A stretch of DNA of 64,000 nucleotides from an uncultured Methanomicrobiales archaeon (GTDB lineage: Archaea > Halobacteriota > Methanomicrobia > Methanomicrobiales > Methanospirillaceae), in contig CASGHK010000047.1 in the NCBI GenBank assembly GCA_949320185.1, forward strand, positions 62,001 to 126,000, given 5' to 3'. Made by a program: the position numbers and the translations under genes. Below the pieces are notes generated by a model. That model was not told the origin of the DNA, ran no database searches, and saw only the letters and a list, made by a program, of their open reading frames with translations. Each line of letters begins with the position of its first letter. Positions within the stretch are counted from its first letter, which is position 1. Shown here piece after piece: positions 8,277-16,906 of this stretch.

Positions 8277-10055
8277 GTGATCGCCGTGGTACGCTCCTGG
8301 TTCCTCCTCCTCCTTCTTGTCATCGTCACCGTCTGTCCAGTGGCGAGCGCCCTCGAGATCGGTGTAGAATCGGGGGCGACCTGTGTCGGGCAGTGGGGCT
8401 CCTTCGGCTCCGATCGTGGGCAGTTCTCCAACCCCCAGGGTATCGCCGTCACCGCCGACGGCACCGCTTATGTCCTGGACACGGGAAACAACCGGGTTCA
8501 GGTCTTCAACTCGACAGGGACTTTTCTCCGGCAATGGGGCAGGTATGGGCAGATTGAGGGGCAGTTCAACGCGCCGCTGGGAATCGCCGTCGACGCCGCA
8601 TCGAACGTCTATGTGGCCGACACGCAGAACCACCGGGTCCAGAAGTTCGGGCCCGGCGGCGAGTTCATCACCAGCTGGGGTAGCATCGGCCTCGGAGACG
8701 GCCGGTTCCAGTGCCCCTCCGGCATCGCGGTGAACAGAACGGGCACGGTCTTCGTGACCGACCGGAACAACCAGCGGGTCCAGGCCTTCACACCGTCAGG
8801 GTCCTTCCTCTCGAAGATGGGCGGTCCTGGCACCGGGGACGGCCAGTTCGCTGGACCCACCGGGATCGCCGTGGACGACCTTGGCGGTGCCCTCCTGGTG
8901 ACCGATCCGTCCCGGAACCGGGTCCTCCGTTTCACGTTCGACGGGGAGTACACCGGTTCGTGGGGCACCGCCGGGTCGGGCGACCGGCAATTTTCCGGCC
9001 CAACAGGGGTGGCGGTGGCGAGCGGCGGCACCATCTTTGTCTGCGACTCGGCCAACCACCGGGTCCAGGAATTCGCGCCGGACGGGAGGTACCTGCTCCA
9101 GTGGGGCTCCGAGGGGACCGGGAAGGGACAGTTCTCCCGCCCGTCGGGGGTCGCCGTTGCGCCAGACGGCCAAATCTACGTCGTCGATGTCAATGCCAAC
9201 CGCGTCCAGCGGTTCGTTCCCGGCTCCGTAGGACTGGACTCCCTCATCGCTGCGTTCGGGGCGACGCCCCAGCGCGGGCGGCCGCCGCTCAGCGTCAAGT
9301 TCCTTGACCAGTCGAGCGGGGCCTCGGCCTGGTCCTGGTCGTTCGGCGACGGTGCCCGTTCTTCGGACCGGGAGCCGGTTCACACCTACACCTCGAGCGG
9401 GGTGTACGAGGTCTCCCTGACTGTGACAGGCCAGTCTGGCGAGAAGGTGACCGCCGTCAAGTCCCAGTTCGTCTATGTCTCCGGGATCGACATCCTCAGG
9501 CCAACCGTCCCTGTCGCGCAGTTCTCGGCGAACCGGACCGGGGGGTCTGCCCCGCTCACGGTCGAGTTCACGGATGCCTCAACCGGCAGCCCCGGGTTCT
9601 GGTGGTGGCAGTTCGGTGACGGGAGCGCGAGCGCCGAACAGAACCCGGTCCATCTCTACCAGCGCCCGGGCATGTACGACGTCACCCTCACCGTCTTCGG
9701 CGAGGGCGGTTCAGACACCGTCACCCGGGGCGGGCTCGTCACCGTCCTTCCCGACCCCCGTGTACCGGTCGCGAACTTCTCGATGAGCCGCGAGGCGGGG
9801 GCGGCTCCGCTCTATATCCGGTTCACGGATCGGTCGGTGGACGCGACCTCCTGGCGGTGGGAGTTCGGTGGGGGGACCTGGACTACCGCCAGGGACCCGT
9901 CGGTCGTCTTCCGCCGGCCCGGCACCTACACGGTCCGCCTGGTGGCTTCGAACGCCCACGGCTCCTCGTCCGCGACGGGGACCGTCACGGTGACCGGATC
10001 CGCGGCACCTGCCGGGAGGGCGGTGCCCGGTGCGCCCGTCCTGGTGGTGGGATGA
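8277..10055 (+). CDS. Exported NHL beta-propeller protein with three PKD-type domains
   Basis: The product is about 592 residues. It opens with an export signal (VRSWFLLLLLVIVTVCPVASA). Six NHL repeats of about 47 residues follow, each with a GQF/GRF-x-x-P-x-GIAV core and an RVQxF end, forming a six-bladed propeller. Three PKD-like domains close the protein; the first two have the WSFGDG/WQFGDG signature, the third reads WRWEFGGGTW. There is no C-terminal membrane anchor. The same three-domain tail recurs in the genes at 10144 and 57241. The GTG at 8277 is favoured by the TATA position; a GTG at 8286 is the alternative. Probably a cell-surface adhesion or scaffold protein. Confidence 0.85.
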   Translation: MIAVVRSWFLLLLLVIVTVCPVASALEIGVESGATCVGQWGSFGSDRGQFSNPQGIAVTADGTAYVLDTGNNRVQVFNSTGTFLRQWGRYGQIEGQFNAPLGIAVDAASNVYVADTQNHRVQKFGPGGEFITSWGSIGLGDGRFQCPSGIAVNRTGTVFVTDRNNQRVQAFTPSGSFLSKMGGPGTGDGQFAGPTGIAVDDLGGALLVTDPSRNRVLRFTFDGEYTGSWGTAGSGDRQFSGPTGVAVASGGTIFVCDSANHRVQEFAPDGRYLLQWGSEGTGKGQFSRPSGVAVAPDGQIYVVDVNANRVQRFVPGSVGLDSLIAAFGATPQRGRPPLSVKFLDQSSGASAWSWSFGDGARSSDREPVHTYTSSGVYEVSLTVTGQSGEKVTAVKSQFVYVSGIDILRPTVPVAQFSANRTGGSAPLTVEFTDASTGSPGFWWWQFGDGSASAEQNPVHLYQRPGMYDVTLTVFGEGGSDTVTRGGLVTVLPDPRVPVANFSMSREAGAAPLYIRFTDRSVDATSWRWEFGGGTWTTARDPSVVFRRPGTYTVRLVASNAHGSSSATGTVTVTGSAAPAGRAVPGAPVLVVG

Positions 10056-10143
10056 CCCCCTCGTCCGTCTGACGAGGGATACCGACAGGTTGAACCGGGC
10101 TCCCATCAACTCTCTCCATCGACCATCCGTGTGAGTCTCTCGC

Positions 10144-12726
10144 ATGTCCCGCCTTCCGCTCCTCATCCTGGCGCTCCTCCTCTGCGCAGCCGCCGCCCCG
10201 GCCTTCGCAGCAGCCCCGATTGAGAACCGCTCCTCCGACCTCTCTTCCAGCGGGGCGCCCTCGCCCGCCCTCTTCAAGGAGGGTCCCCGGGCGAAGCTCT
10301 CGACCGACCTGGTCCAGCTCGTCGACCCGGCTGCCCGCCTTCCCGGCCAGGCTCGCGAGTCGGTGGTCCGCGGGATCCGTGAACGGGGGGCGATCCGCGG
10401 GACCTTCGGGACCCGCGGCGCCGGGGCGGAGGAGGTCTACGTCTATGTCTGGGTGACTGCCGGCACCTCGACGAGCGAGGTCGACCGGTTCGTCCGGCGA
10501 GTGGAGAACCGCGACGAGGCGCATGGGCTCGTCGCGGCGTGGGTCGCCCCCGGGAACCTCCTCGACCTCGCCTCCCGGCCCTTCGTCCGGGCAATCCGGA
10601 CTGTCGACCCCCCACTGGTGAATGCTGGCTCGGTCCAGACCGAGGGGGACGCCCTCCTCCTGGCGGACCGGCTCCGGTCAACGCTCGGCCACGACGGGGA
10701 GGGTATCCGGGTCGGTGTCATCTCGGACGGCGTCGACTCCTGGGAGGAGGCGCGCGACACCGGTGATCTGCCGGCGGACCTCCACGTCCTCTCGAATCGG
10801 CAGGGCGGCGACGAGGGTACAGCAATGCTGGAGATCGTCCACGACCTCGCCCCCGGGGCCGAGCTCTACTTCCACGACATGGGGAGCAACGAGATCGCGT
10901 TCAACGAGGGGGTCACTGCGCTCGCGAACGCGGGCTGCAGGGTGATCGTCGACGATATCTCGTACCTGGCGGAACCAGCCTTCGAGGACGGACTTATCGC
11001 CTCCCACGTGGACCGGCTCACCAGAGAACGGGGGATCCTCTACCTCTCGAGCGCCGGCAACTTCGCCGACGCCCACTACCAGGGCCGGTTCCGACCCGAA
11101 CCCGGCACCAACATCCACGACTTCACGGTCGGCCCAGAGACGGGCGAGCGCCGCCTCTACCTCTCGTTCCCCGCAGGGTCCCAAGGATTGGCGATCGTGA
11201 TCCTCCACTGGGACGACCCATGGGGGGCTTCCTCCAGCGACTACGACCTCGCGATTCACCGACGTGGCGATCCCCAGGCCCTGGTCGCCATCTCGGACGC
11301 CGCCCAGTTCGGACAGGGGAACCCGATCGAGATCGCCGCCGTCTTCGCGGAGTCCAGCGAAGACCAGGAGTTCGAGCTGAACGTGACCCGTTTCTCCGGC
11401 GAGGCCAGGACCCTCGAGATCTATGTCGTGCTCCGGGGCCAGGCGGCGCTCGTTCCCGTCAACCTTGTCGAGGCGGACTCGATCTTCGGCCACCCGGCCG
11501 CACACGGGGCGATCGCGGTGGCGGCAGCCGACGTGGCGAGCCCCGACATGCTCGAGCCCTATTCGGGGCGCGGTCCGGTCACGATCCGCTGGCCGGCCCC
11601 AGAGGTCCGGCAGAAGCCGGAGATCGCCGGCCCCGACGGCAACCTGATCTCGGGGGCCGGCGGCTGGGGATTCCGGGACGGAACCCGCTACCGGTTCTAC
11701 GGGACCTCCTCGTCGGCCCCGCATATCGCCGCGCTCGCCGCGCTCGCCTGGAGTGGACGGCCGTCCGCGTCCGCGGCGGAGGTCAGAAGTGGCCTTTTCT
11801 CGACGGCGCATGACCGGGGCGCGGCCGGGTTCGACTACGCCTGGGGCTACGGTTGGCCCGACGCGCTCGCCTTTGCGCAGGCCCTCAGGCTTGAACGGCT
11901 CACCGGGCCGGGCGGGGGCGCCCCACAGGCGGCCTTCGGGGTGACCACCCAGTCGGGACCAGCACCCCTCTCCGTTCGGTTCATCGACTACTCCTCCGGG
12001 GCGGTCACCTGGGACTGGGATTTCGGCGACGGAACGAGCACGGCTGAACACGAGCCTCTCCACACCTTCACCCGGTCCGGCAGGTACACGGTCTCCCTCA
12101 CGGTGGCAGGCAGCGACGGCACCACCAGCACGACCACCCGGTACGATTACATCGTGGCGACGGATCTCGCCCCGACTCCCTCCCCGACGCCCGTGGCAAA
12201 CTTCACCGCGAACGCGACCTTTGGACTGGCGCCTCTCGCCGTCCAGTTCACCGACACCTCCGGCCCGGTGCCGTACCACCGGTGGTGGCAGTTCGGTGAC
12301 GGTTCCACCTCCACCGATCGTGACCCCGTCCATGTCTACGAGAGCGCAGGCGCGTACACGGTGAACCTCACCGTCTGGACGCCGCTCGGCCGGGCGACTG
12401 TCTCGAGGCCGGCATACGTCACGGTCGGCCCTGACCCGCGCGCACCGGTCGCGCACTTCAACCTGAGCCGGGAGTCCGGTCAGGCCCCGCTCTACGTCCG
12501 GTTCTCGGATGCGTCGGTGAACGCGACCTCCTGGCGCTGGGCCTTCGGCGGCCTCGCCTGGACGACGGCTCAGAACCCCTCCGTCGTCTTCCGCCGCCCC
12601 GGGACCTACGAGGTCTCGCTCACCGCGAAGAACCCGTGGGGCGCCTCGGTTGTCAAATCGAATGTGACGGTTACCGGCGAGGCGATCGGGCGGGAGGAGG
12701 AGCCCCCGGTCGTGGTCATCGCCTGA
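10144..12726 (+). CDS. Exported subtilase-like (S8/S53) peptidase with three PKD-type domains
   Basis: The 860-residue product has a signal peptide (residues 1-23), an N-terminal prodomain-like region, a subtilase core from about 185 to 580, and three PKD-type domains to the C-terminus. Candidate catalytic residues are Asp195 in GVISDGVD and Ser522 in GTSSSAPH, with the oxyanion-hole Asn in SSAGNF. At the position of the usual HGT motif the sequence reads GGDEGTAML, placing Glu224 where subtilisins have His; this is also seen in a known subgroup and recalls the Glu-Asp-Ser triad of sedolisins. The gene lies directly behind the NHL-PKD gene on the same strand, with a shared C-terminal cassette. 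Confidence 0.85.
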   Translation: MSRLPLLILALLLCAAAAPAFAAAPIENRSSDLSSSGAPSPALFKEGPRAKLSTDLVQLVDPAARLPGQARESVVRGIRERGAIRGTFGTRGAGAEEVYVYVWVTAGTSTSEVDRFVRRVENRDEAHGLVAAWVAPGNLLDLASRPFVRAIRTVDPPLVNAGSVQTEGDALLLADRLRSTLGHDGEGIRVGVISDGVDSWEEARDTGDLPADLHVLSNRQGGDEGTAMLEIVHDLAPGAELYFHDMGSNEIAFNEGVTALANAGCRVIVDDISYLAEPAFEDGLIASHVDRLTRERGILYLSSAGNFADAHYQGRFRPEPGTNIHDFTVGPETGERRLYLSFPAGSQGLAIVILHWDDPWGASSSDYDLAIHRRGDPQALVAISDAAQFGQGNPIEIAAVFAESSEDQEFELNVTRFSGEARTLEIYVVLRGQAALVPVNLVEADSIFGHPAAHGAIAVAAADVASPDMLEPYSGRGPVTIRWPAPEVRQKPEIAGPDGNLISGAGGWGFRDGTRYRFYGTSSSAPHIAALAALAWSGRPSASAAEVRSGLFSTAHDRGAAGFDYAWGYGWPDALAFAQALRLERLTGPGGGAPQAAFGVTTQSGPAPLSVRFIDYSSGAVTWDWDFGDGTSTAEHEPLHTFTRSGRYTVSLTVAGSDGTTSTTTRYDYIVATDLAPTPSPTPVANFTANATFGLAPLAVQFTDTSGPVPYHRWWQFGDGSTSTDRDPVHVYESAGAYTVNLTVWTPLGRATVSRPAYVTVGPDPRAPVAHFNLSRESGQAPLYVRFSDASVNATSWRWAFGGLAWTTAQNPSVVFRRPGTYEVSLTAKNPWGASVVKSNVTVTGEAIGREEEPPVVVIA

Positions 12727-12920
12727 CCCCCCACTCTGTCCCGGTTTCCTCCGGGTCGTGACCGACCACCCGGAAGACCTTGTCGAGGTGTACCCGCCGT
12801 AGCGGGGGTAGGTGGACCCAGGCGGGCTGACGGTGGAGCTGTGCCCGCCACCGCCCGCGATGGCGTAGAGAAAGTGGCCGTCAGAGGTCGCGGTACGGGA
12901 TCTTTCCTGGGCTTATATCG
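12727..12920. other. Non-coding stretch upstream of a toxin remnant
   Basis: No plausible gene is seen between the peptidase stop and the HepT-like remnant. HepT toxins usually follow a MNT nucleotidyltransferase antitoxin gene, and nothing resembling one is recognisable here, so it was probably lost. Confidence 0.35.
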
Positions 12921-12924
12921 TTCA

Positions 12925-13238
12925 CGACGATCCGCAAGTGCTCGAAGTCGAAATCGATCAGTTCCGGGTGGGAGCCGATGCGAAACGAGTCGACCGGTTC
13001 ACGACACGGTCATGAACAACCTGATCGCCATCGGCCGGACGGTCAAGTACCTCCCGTCCCGCCTACTGGAACCCGCCCGGATCTCCCGGGGCTTTCCTTC
13101 ATCAGGATGAGGGACCGTCTGGTCCACGGATATATTCACGTCTCGACGGCGATCGACAGGGAGACGGTCGAACAGAACCTCCCCGTGATCCGGGCCGTGG
13201 TCTCGTCCCTGATCGAGGAGGAATCACGAGGCAGGTAA
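12925..13238 (+). pseudogene. HepT-like toxin (DUF86) remnant
   Basis: Three reading frames in sequence give pieces of one HepT-like protein: YIVHDDPQVLEVEIDQF in the first, VMNNLIAIGRTVKYLPS in the second (compare the family's NLEIIGEAVKRLP), and MRDRLVHGYIHVSTAIDRET in the third. The last contains the RxxLVHxY form of the HepT RNase motif (R-x4-6-H). At least two frameshifts separate them and no intact start is evident. Intact members are the toxins of MNT-HepT toxin-antitoxin pairs. Assignment rests on motif recall. Confidence 0.6.
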
Positions 13239-13277
13239 ACCGGCATGGGAAAAGACCAGATGCCCCCCGGCCCCGCC

Positions 13278-14702
13278 CTACTCCCTCGCTTCCGCACCGG
13301 GTGCGTGCAGTCGTATCAACCGTTCCACGAAGAACCGGGCCCAGGCGTAGCCGAAGATGCCGCCGAGGACATCGCCGATCACGATCCCCCACCAGATGCC
13401 GACCTCCCCGAGCCCGAGCGCGATCCCTAGGACATACGCCGAGATCGCGATGAAGACCAGGTTCCGGAAGAGGTTGACGACCAGGGAGTTGATCCCCCTC
13501 CCCGTCCCCTGGAAGACCGAGCCAGAGACGATGCCAGGCGGGACGAACGGGAAGAAGAAGCACATCACCGCGAGGAAGGCCGCGATCTGAGGCGCGAGGT
13601 GCGCGCTCTCGGGGGAGTAGGCGAAGATCCAGGCGATCGGGTGGGCGAAGACGTAGGTGATCGCGCTTATGACGAGGGCGATCCCGACTCCAAGGCCGGT
13701 TGCGAACCGGTGGGCGACGCGCAGTTTCCCGAACTCGCGGGCCCCGTACGCGGCGCCGGCGACCGAGACCACCGATGTTCCGATCGCGGCGATCGGGATG
13801 ATCGCGAACAGCACGACCCGCCACCCCGCGGTGTAGACGGCGACCGCATCAGTCCCCGCCGAGAGGACCAGCATCCAGTTCACCAGGATCGCGAGCACGG
13901 ACATCAGTCCGAACTCGAGCGATGCCGGGAGCCCCACGCGGAGCATGTCGACGATGATCGAGCGGTCGAAGGAGAATCCGCGCCACGAAAGCGAGAGGTA
14001 GGTATCCTTCCTGACGTAGAACCAGTAGAGGAGGACCGCGGATACCATCGCCATCGAGATGAGCGCGCCCCATGCCGCCCCGGCGATCCCGAGCCCGGCC
14101 CAGTAGATCAGGATCGGGTCCAGGATGATGTTCAGGACCGATGATGCTGCCATCGCGTACATCGTCCGCTTCGAGTCCCCCTCGGCGCGAAGCACGGCGT
14201 AGCCGATGTTCACGAAGAGGAGGAGAACCATCCCGCCAAAGATGACCCGGCCGTAATCGGCGGCAAGACCGGCGGTCTTCCCGGCCCCGAAGAGGAGCGC
14301 GATCGGCTCGGCGAAGACGACCAGGGGGAGCGTCAGCACTGCTGCAATGCCGATCGCCAGGGCGAAGGCGTGGAGCCCCGCCCGGTTCGCTCCCTCACGG
14401 TCGCAGGCCCCGATCCGGCGGGCTATCACCGAGGTGGCGCCGGCCCCGATGCCGTTGCCCAGGCCCATCAGGACCATGAAGAGCGGGGTGACGAACCCGA
14501 TCGCGGCCATGGCGTCCGACCCCAGCCCTGCAACCCAGATCGCGTTCACGATGTTGTAGGTCGACATCAGGAGCATCGCGGCGATCATCGGGGCCGAGAG
14601 GCGGACGATCGCGGTCTTCGGGTCACCGCGCAGCAGCGCGACGCCGGCAGTCTCGGGCCGGCGTGGGAGACAGACCTTTTCGGAATCGGGAACCTCAGTC
14701 AC
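13278..14702 (-). CDS. MATE family multidrug exporter
   Basis: This 474-residue protein has about twelve hydrophobic segments in two halves, with the MATE pattern of a duplicated six-helix unit (GLGNGIGAGATSVIARRIGA in the first half, AAIGTSVVSVAGAAYGAREF in the second). MATE transporters extrude cationic drugs using a Na+ or H+ gradient. The GTG at 14702 was chosen because a strong GGGAGGTG lies five bases upstream; a TTG further up would place that site inside the gene. The start lies within the end of the MarR gene, so the two form an operon. Confidence 0.92.
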   Translation of the reverse strand: MTEVPDSEKVCLPRRPETAGVALLRGDPKTAIVRLSAPMIAAMLLMSTYNIVNAIWVAGLGSDAMAAIGFVTPLFMVLMGLGNGIGAGATSVIARRIGACDREGANRAGLHAFALAIGIAAVLTLPLVVFAEPIALLFGAGKTAGLAADYGRVIFGGMVLLLFVNIGYAVLRAEGDSKRTMYAMAASSVLNIILDPILIYWAGLGIAGAAWGALISMAMVSAVLLYWFYVRKDTYLSLSWRGFSFDRSIIVDMLRVGLPASLEFGLMSVLAILVNWMLVLSAGTDAVAVYTAGWRVVLFAIIPIAAIGTSVVSVAGAAYGAREFGKLRVAHRFATGLGVGIALVISAITYVFAHPIAWIFAYSPESAHLAPQIAAFLAVMCFFFPFVPPGIVSGSVFQGTGRGINSLVVNLFRNLVFIAISAYVLGIALGLGEVGIWWGIVIGDVLGGIFGYAWARFFVERLIRLHAPGAEARE

Positions 14703-15135
14703 GGCAGCACCTCCCGTCAAGGCAGGTAGACGCCACCCTCCCGAGGAGGGAACGGAAGGCGGCCTGCTCTTCGGGGTCGAGACCCTCCGTGACCCGGATC
14801 TCCCACTCCCGGTTGATCCGGCGGATCTCAGGGACGAGCGCTTCGCCCGCGCTGGTCAAAAAGAGGCGCACGGCCCGCCGATCCCCGGGATCGACCTCGC
14901 GGCGAACGAAACCGGCCTCTTCGAGCCCGCGTGCGGCGCGGGCAACGGCCCCCTTATCGAAGTGGAAGTGTCGGGCGAGCGACTCCTGGGTGAGGTTCTG
15001 TCCGGCGGAGAGCCGGAGCAGGATCGGAACCTGGGCGACCAGCAGCCCCAGGGGCCGGAGCTGATCGTTCATCGTGGCGTAGTGATGCCGGAGCACGATC
15101 GAGAGGTGACGGGCAAGGGGTATCTCGGTGGACAT
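14695..15135 (-). CDS. MarR family transcriptional regulator
   Basis: The 146-residue protein has the winged-helix core of MarR regulators: helix-turn-helix around LTQESLARHFHFDKGAVARAARGLEEAG and the wing DPGDRRAVRLFLTSAG, which carries the conserved D-x-R-D/R-x-R pattern. Two C-terminal cysteines (RCCRD) are unusual and could sense oxidants. It overlaps the MATE gene and probably controls both itself and the exporter. The ATG at 15135 places the start about 17 bases after the likely transcription start. Confidence 0.88.
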   Translation of the reverse strand: MSTEIPLARHLSIVLRHHYATMNDQLRPLGLLVAQVPILLRLSAGQNLTQESLARHFHFDKGAVARAARGLEEAGFVRREVDPGDRRAVRLFLTSAGEALVPEIRRINREWEIRVTEGLDPEEQAAFRSLLGRVASTCLDGRCCRD

Positions 15136-15149
15136 GATGCGCGGGATTG

Positions 15150-15182
15150 GGTATACCAGTGAGACGCCCCGGGACATATAGG
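15150..15182 (-). promoter_or_regulatory. MarR promoter with palindrome at the transcription start
   Basis: On the reverse strand a TATA box (CCTATATGTCCC, 15171-15182) precedes the palindrome GGTATACC (15150-15157). The palindrome falls near the expected transcription start and is a candidate autoregulatory operator for the MarR protein. Confidence 0.45.
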
Positions 15183-15401
15183 TTGAGGACGCAACAGTTG
15201 CCCGGTCAACAAAAAGCGTCCCCCGGCACGTGTGGAAGGGGCGAAAGTAATCTGGAAGTAGAGGTCTCCTTTTCCTCCTCTAGGCGTCCTCCGTCTTCCT
15301 TTCTGGCTTGTCTCAGGCTAGTTCTCGGAGGTGAGGAGGTGCGCTGATGCCCGGCCAGGACGACCATGATGTTGGCCCCGGAGTGAGCCGGAGATGGAAA
15401 A
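15183..15401. other. Intergenic region with a pyrimidine-rich tract
   Basis: The forward strand from about 15265 to 15325 is strongly C/T-rich with several TCCT repeats, and is followed by GAGGTGAGGAGGTG ahead of an ATG at 15347 that opens only a shadow frame. No gene is supported; a small RNA is possible but unproven. Confidence 0.25.
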
Positions 15402-15941
15402 ATGGGAGACTTTGTCCAGAAGGCGGTGACCAGGAGTGCCGTGCGCACCCTGGCGGCGCCGATCGAGAGCGTCCCTGCAAACAACCCGTTCGGCTGCACG
15501 CCCTACGAGTCCGGCGGCGAGACCCTCGCCGGGATCGAGAAGACCTGTGAGGGCTACTCAAGCCGGATCGTCTATCAGGACACAGAGGCCCGCAGCGTCG
15601 GTACGGTCATTATCCGGTCGCCGACCGTCGCGGCCTACGGCGCGAACGTACAAGCGGTGATCGAGAGCGCGGCGCTCGCGTCCGTAATGGGCGGCACGCT
15701 GGTGCACGCGCTCGAGGACGACTCGTTCTCGTCCACGCTCCGCTGTCACGACGAGAACGGCGAGGTCTACACGGTCGGTTTCACCCGGAACCGGGTCACG
15801 ATCTCGTCGTACGGGGGCGACACGATCCGCGCCACGGTCGAGGTCTGGGCTGACACCGTGCCGGCGCTGGCAAAGACGTTCGAACACCCCCTCTTTGCCC
15901 GGCGTCCCATCCACGGGGCGCCGCGATGCGTCTCCCGTTGA
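15402..15941 (+). CDS. Conserved-looking hypothetical protein
   Basis: The product is 179 residues with balanced composition and no signal peptide or membrane segment. It has an alpha/beta pattern with a central Ala-rich helix (AVIESAALASVMGGTLVHAL) and a C-terminal beta-rich part (EVYTVGFTRNRVTISSYGG). The family was not recognised. The start ATG has CCGGAG about nine bases upstream. It lies directly ahead of a lipoprotein gene on the same strand, separated by about 45 bases. Confidence 0.55.
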   Translation: MGDFVQKAVTRSAVRTLAAPIESVPANNPFGCTPYESGGETLAGIEKTCEGYSSRIVYQDTEARSVGTVIIRSPTVAAYGANVQAVIESAALASVMGGTLVHALEDDSFSSTLRCHDENGEVYTVGFTRNRVTISSYGGDTIRATVEVWADTVPALAKTFEHPLFARRPIHGAPRCVSR

Positions 15942-15985
15942 TGAGACCGTAAGACCCAATGTCCAGGAGGGACGATCCTCTTCTC

Positions 15986-16903
15986 ATGCGTCCCGTGGTT
16001 ATCACTGCCTCCCTCGTCGTCCTCGCGCTCCTCGTCGCCGGATGCACAACGGCACCTCCGTCAGCTTCGGCCACGCCCTCTTCGACGATGACCCCCGCCG
16101 TAACAGAGGGAAATCTCTCCCTGCATACGACCGCCCAGATGGTCGCCTTCGTACACGATGCCGCATCCTTCGCCCGCGCTCACGGTCGAGACGATGCCCT
16201 CAAGGAAATCATGAACACCTCGGGCCCGTTCTTCCAGGGCGACCTCTACCTCTACGCCTACGACTTCAACGGGGTCACGCTCGCCCACCCGCTCCAGCGG
16301 CACCTGGTCGGCACGAGCCGGCTCGAGGAGCGTGATGCGGGCGATACGCTCTTCATCCGGAACCTGCGGGACGTCGCCCGGAACGGCACCGGCTTCGTCC
16401 GGTTCTGGTACGTCAACCCGGCGCACGGCAACGCCACCGAGCCGAAACTCGGCTATGTCGAGCGCGTCGACGGGGACTGGTGGCTCGGCTCGGGCGTCTA
16501 CCTCCCGGTGGACCCCGACCCGGTGGCCGAGACGGTCTCGCTCGTCGAGGAGGCAGTGCGGTACGCGAAGGCGAACGGGAAGGAGGCGGCGCTCGCCGCG
16601 TTCTCCGACCCGAACGGTTCGTTCGTCCGCGGCGACCGGTATATCTTCGCCTACGAACTGGACGGCACCGTTCTCGCACTCCCGGCTGACCCCGCGAGCG
16701 TCGGGACGAGCCACTGGAACCTGGTCGACCCGAACGGGGTCCGGATGGTCCGGCAGATGAAGGACGCGGCCCAGGGCGGCGGAGGGTTCGTCACCTACGT
16801 CACCAACCACCGGCTCAACCGCCCCGGGCTCTGGGCAAAGCACGTCTACGTTGCGATGGCCGGCGACGACTGGTTCGTCGGGAGCGGGACCTACACCTCG
16901 TAG
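15986..16903 (+). CDS. Lipoprotein with two Cache-like sensor modules
   Basis: The product is 305 residues. It has a 20-residue lipoprotein signal ending in LLVAGC, then a Thr/Ser/Pro linker and two tandem copies of a roughly 125-residue unit. Each copy ends with a matching motif: DWWLGSGVYLPVDP in the first and DWFVGSGTYTS in the second, with YLYAYDFNGVTLAHP and YIFAYELDGTVLALP in the middle. This is the pattern of single-Cache domains that bind small ligands outside the cell. No signalling domain is attached, so it may be a binding protein. The ATG at 15959 is an alternative start. Confidence 0.8.
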   Translation: MRPVVITASLVVLALLVAGCTTAPPSASATPSSTMTPAVTEGNLSLHTTAQMVAFVHDAASFARAHGRDDALKEIMNTSGPFFQGDLYLYAYDFNGVTLAHPLQRHLVGTSRLEERDAGDTLFIRNLRDVARNGTGFVRFWYVNPAHGNATEPKLGYVERVDGDWWLGSGVYLPVDPDPVAETVSLVEEAVRYAKANGKEAALAAFSDPNGSFVRGDRYIFAYELDGTVLALPADPASVGTSHWNLVDPNGVRMVRQMKDAAQGGGGFVTYVTNHRLNRPGLWAKHVYVAMAGDDWFVGSGTYTS

Positions 16904-16906
16904 GTC

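Noticed and set aside
8277-9240. Regular repeats in the NHL gene as a DNA repeat array or CRISPR
   Set aside because: The periodicity is at protein level (about 47 residues); DNA copies differ at many positions and there are no spacers.
10678-12456. A roughly 590-codon reverse-strand frame opposite the subtilase
   Set aside because: Antisense shadow of a PKD/subtilase gene with no coherent motifs.
15347-15550. Frame behind the strong GAGGTGAGGAGGTG site
   Set aside because: Its translation is Arg-rich shadow of the gene at 15402; the purine run alone is not enough to support a gene.
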